8,072 nt of DNA from Pyrinomonadaceae bacterium. GTDB lineage: Bacteria > Acidobacteriota > Blastocatellia > Pyrinomonadales > Pyrinomonadaceae. The notes under the pieces were generated by a model. The model worked only from the letters and a program-made list of their open reading frames with translations, ran no database searches and was not told where the DNA came from. The stretch lies in the NCBI GenBank assembly GCA_025929655.1, contig JAICPV010000080.1, forward strand, positions 1 through 8,072, given 5' to 3'. The position numbers and the translations under genes were made by a program. Of this stretch, positions 6,978 through 8,072 are shown piece by piece; the stretch's first letter is position 1, and each line of letters begins with the position of its first letter.

Positions 6978-7006
6978 AGTGTATGAACTTTTTCTTTGCA
7001 AATCAA
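6978..7006 (-). promoter_or_regulatory. Candidate promoter of the substrate-binding protein gene
   Basis: On the minus strand TTGATT (7006-7001) and TACACT (6983-6978) are separated by exactly 17 bases, a good sigma-70-like pair. The start of transcription would fall near 6971, about 35 bases before the ATG at 6936. It lies in the 129-base region shared with the divergent permease operon. Confidence 0.45.
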
Positions 7007-7024
7007 CAGACAATATTGAAGAAT
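6996..7024 (+). promoter_or_regulatory. Weak candidate promoter of the permease operon
   Basis: TTGCAA (6996-7001) and AAGAAT (7019-7024) are 17 bases apart on the plus strand. The -10 match is poor. The site overlaps the minus-strand candidate promoter, and a small palindrome, CAATATTG (7011-7018), sits inside it. If real, the two divergent promoters would compete or share an operator. It is listed because a plus-strand promoter must lie in this gap. Confidence 0.2.
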
Positions 7025-7065
7025 AGGCGTGAATCTCGTTTCAAAGGATTCGCTCCGCCCAATAG

Positions 7066-7998
7066 GTGTACTCATTCTTGATCAGAAAATTAGTTCAGGG
7101 CCTCCTGATGACCCTGGCCGTTTCAGCGGTATCGTTCGCCCTGCTGGCGCGTGCCGGCGGTGACGCGTTCACCGCGCTTCGCGATAATCCGCAGATCTCC
7201 GAACGTACGATAGAGCAATTGCGTTCCGTTTATGGCCTGGATAAACCTGTCGCGACGAGATATTTCCGATGGCTGACCTCGCTGGCGACCGGCGACCTTG
7301 GCGAGTCGATCCATTTCCGCTTACCAGTGGGAGATCTTGTTTTATCGCGGCTTTATTACACTTCGCTGCTCGGCGGAACTGCGGTTTTTATGGCATGGTT
7401 CGTAGCGGCAGTGCTGAGCTATTTCGGGGTCCGAGCAAGCAGCAGGAACTTCGATCGAATAATCGAATTTGTGATCTTGATGACGGCTTCAACTCCTCGA
7501 ATTGCTTTGGCGCTTTTCGCCCTGGCGTTATTTGTCGCGACATCGCAGTCCTCATTGCAGATTCGGAGCGGCTCCTTCGCCTCGTTCATTATCAGCTCAT
7601 TCATTCTCGCTGCGCCGCTGATCGCGCTTTTTACAGCTCAGGCAAATAGCGGCCTTCGGTCCGCAATGGGTGAAGATTACGTCAAACTGGCTCGTTCGAA
7701 GGGGCTAAGCGAACCGGCGGTGATAGCGAAACACGCGTCGCGACCGGCGCTCAACCCTCTGCTGACTCTTTTTGGGCTCTCGCTCGGCGGGATCATCGGC
7801 GGGGCCGTGATCGTTGAGACCATCCTTGGATGGCAGGGCATCGGCGACCTTACCGTCACCGCGGTCAGGGTCCGCGATGTGCCGCTGGTAATGGGCATTG
7901 TAGTTGTATCGACGATCGCCGTCTGGGCTGGAAATTTTGTCGGCGAGCTGCTCCAAATGGCAAACGACAGCCGTTTACGCGCCGAAGCTTTGTCGTGA
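7066..7998 (+). CDS. Peptide-type ABC transporter permease, DppB/OppB family
   Basis: A 310-residue inner-membrane permease, one of two that form the channel of a peptide-type ABC importer. Six hydrophobic segments are visible (about 9-29, 100-121, 133-157, 173-193, 235-253, 274-294). A GDLGESI motif (76-82) precedes the core domain, as in OppB and DppB. The cytoplasmic EAA-type loop, which contacts the ATPase, is at about 202-224 and contains LARSKG. A late GW-x-GIG (255-260) and RDVP (270-273) complete the family pattern. Length is normal. I kept GTG 7066-7068 as start; a TTG at 7078 gives a start (MIRKLVQ) closer to typical OppB N-termini. AAGGA at 7044-7048 is too far for a standard site at either. 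The second permease begins 3 bases after this stop, and ATPase genes would be expected beyond the window. Confidence 0.93.
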   Translation: MYSFLIRKLVQGLLMTLAVSAVSFALLARAGGDAFTALRDNPQISERTIEQLRSVYGLDKPVATRYFRWLTSLATGDLGESIHFRLPVGDLVLSRLYYTSLLGGTAVFMAWFVAAVLSYFGVRASSRNFDRIIEFVILMTASTPRIALALFALALFVATSQSSLQIRSGSFASFIISSFILAAPLIALFTAQANSGLRSAMGEDYVKLARSKGLSEPAVIAKHASRPALNPLLTLFGLSLGGIIGGAVIVETILGWQGIGDLTVTAVRVRDVPLVMGIVVVSTIAVWAGNFVGELLQMANDSRLRAEALS

Positions 7999-8001
7999 AA
8001 C

Positions 8002-8072
8002 GTGGCAAGGAAGTCGACGATCGCAAAAATAAGCTTCGTTATATTGATCGCGTGCATTCTTATTTTCGGCGA
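8002..8072 (+). CDS. Second permease of the peptide-type importer, DppC/OppC-like, 5' part only
   Basis: The first 23 codons of a gene that runs off the window. From GTG 8002-8004, 3 bases after the preceding stop, the frame encodes a short basic start (VARKST) and then a hydrophobic run (residues 10-23, with SFVILIACILIFG), matching the N-terminal helix of a DppC/OppC-type permease. An overlapping GTG at 7995 opens another frame, but that peptide is very basic and not hydrophobic. The assignment rests on this fragment plus its position after a DppB/OppB gene, where a C-type permease is the rule. Confidence 0.72.
   Translation, partial: MARKSTIAKISFVILIACILIFG

Noticed and set aside
6812..7075. 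An 87-codon minus-strand frame covering the divergent intergenic region
   Set aside because: It overlaps the signal-peptide region of the substrate-binding protein in another frame, spans the promoter gap and shows no ribosome site or motif.
7995..8072. A GTG start overlapping the first permease stop (GTGA) as the beginning of the second permease
   Set aside because: That frame gives a highly charged peptide with no membrane helix. The frame from GTG 8002 gives the expected hydrophobic N-terminus.

Overview
The window looks like chromosomal DNA of a moderately GC-rich Gram-negative bacterium, most likely an Acidobacteriota member (Blastocatellia/Pyrinomonadaceae-like). This is inferred from the style of the large Ser/Thr kinase (N-terminal start, glycine loop, C-terminal SUMF1-like and alpha/beta-hydrolase parts), which I recall mainly from Acidobacteriota and Gemmatimonadota. 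No rRNA, tRNA, CRISPR array, insertion sequence or phage gene is visible, and no gap between genes exceeds about 175 bases.

Reading from the left, positions 1-1375 hold a compact minus-strand operon of three genes: a CDP-alcohol phosphatidyltransferase resembling phosphatidylinositol-phosphate synthases, a PGPGW-type membrane protein and a small DUF3592-like protein. The first two overlap by ATGA and the last two are 2 bases apart. A strong hairpin terminator at 1498-1529 separates this operon from the next unit. That unit, also on the minus strand, holds a 1039-residue membrane-spanning Ser/Thr protein kinase (1889-5008), followed by a 68-residue charged helical protein with an unusually strong ribosome binding site (1548-1754).

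The right part carries a peptide-type ABC importer split over two strands. The lipoprotein substrate-binding protein (5167-6936) is on the minus strand, just upstream of the kinase. The two permeases (7066-7998, and 8002 running off the window edge) are on the plus strand. The 129-base gap between the divergent genes has to hold both promoters.

The most notable item is the kinase. It joins a complete cytoplasmic kinase domain, one membrane helix, a PEGA domain, a formylglycine-generating-enzyme (SUMF1) fold without the catalytic cysteine pair, and a serine hydrolase domain with an apparent Ser-Asp-His triad. The layout suggests one protein that couples an extracytoplasmic ligand or hydrolytic activity to intracellular phosphorylation. 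Its function is unknown to me. Nothing else in the window looks like a defence or mobile system.
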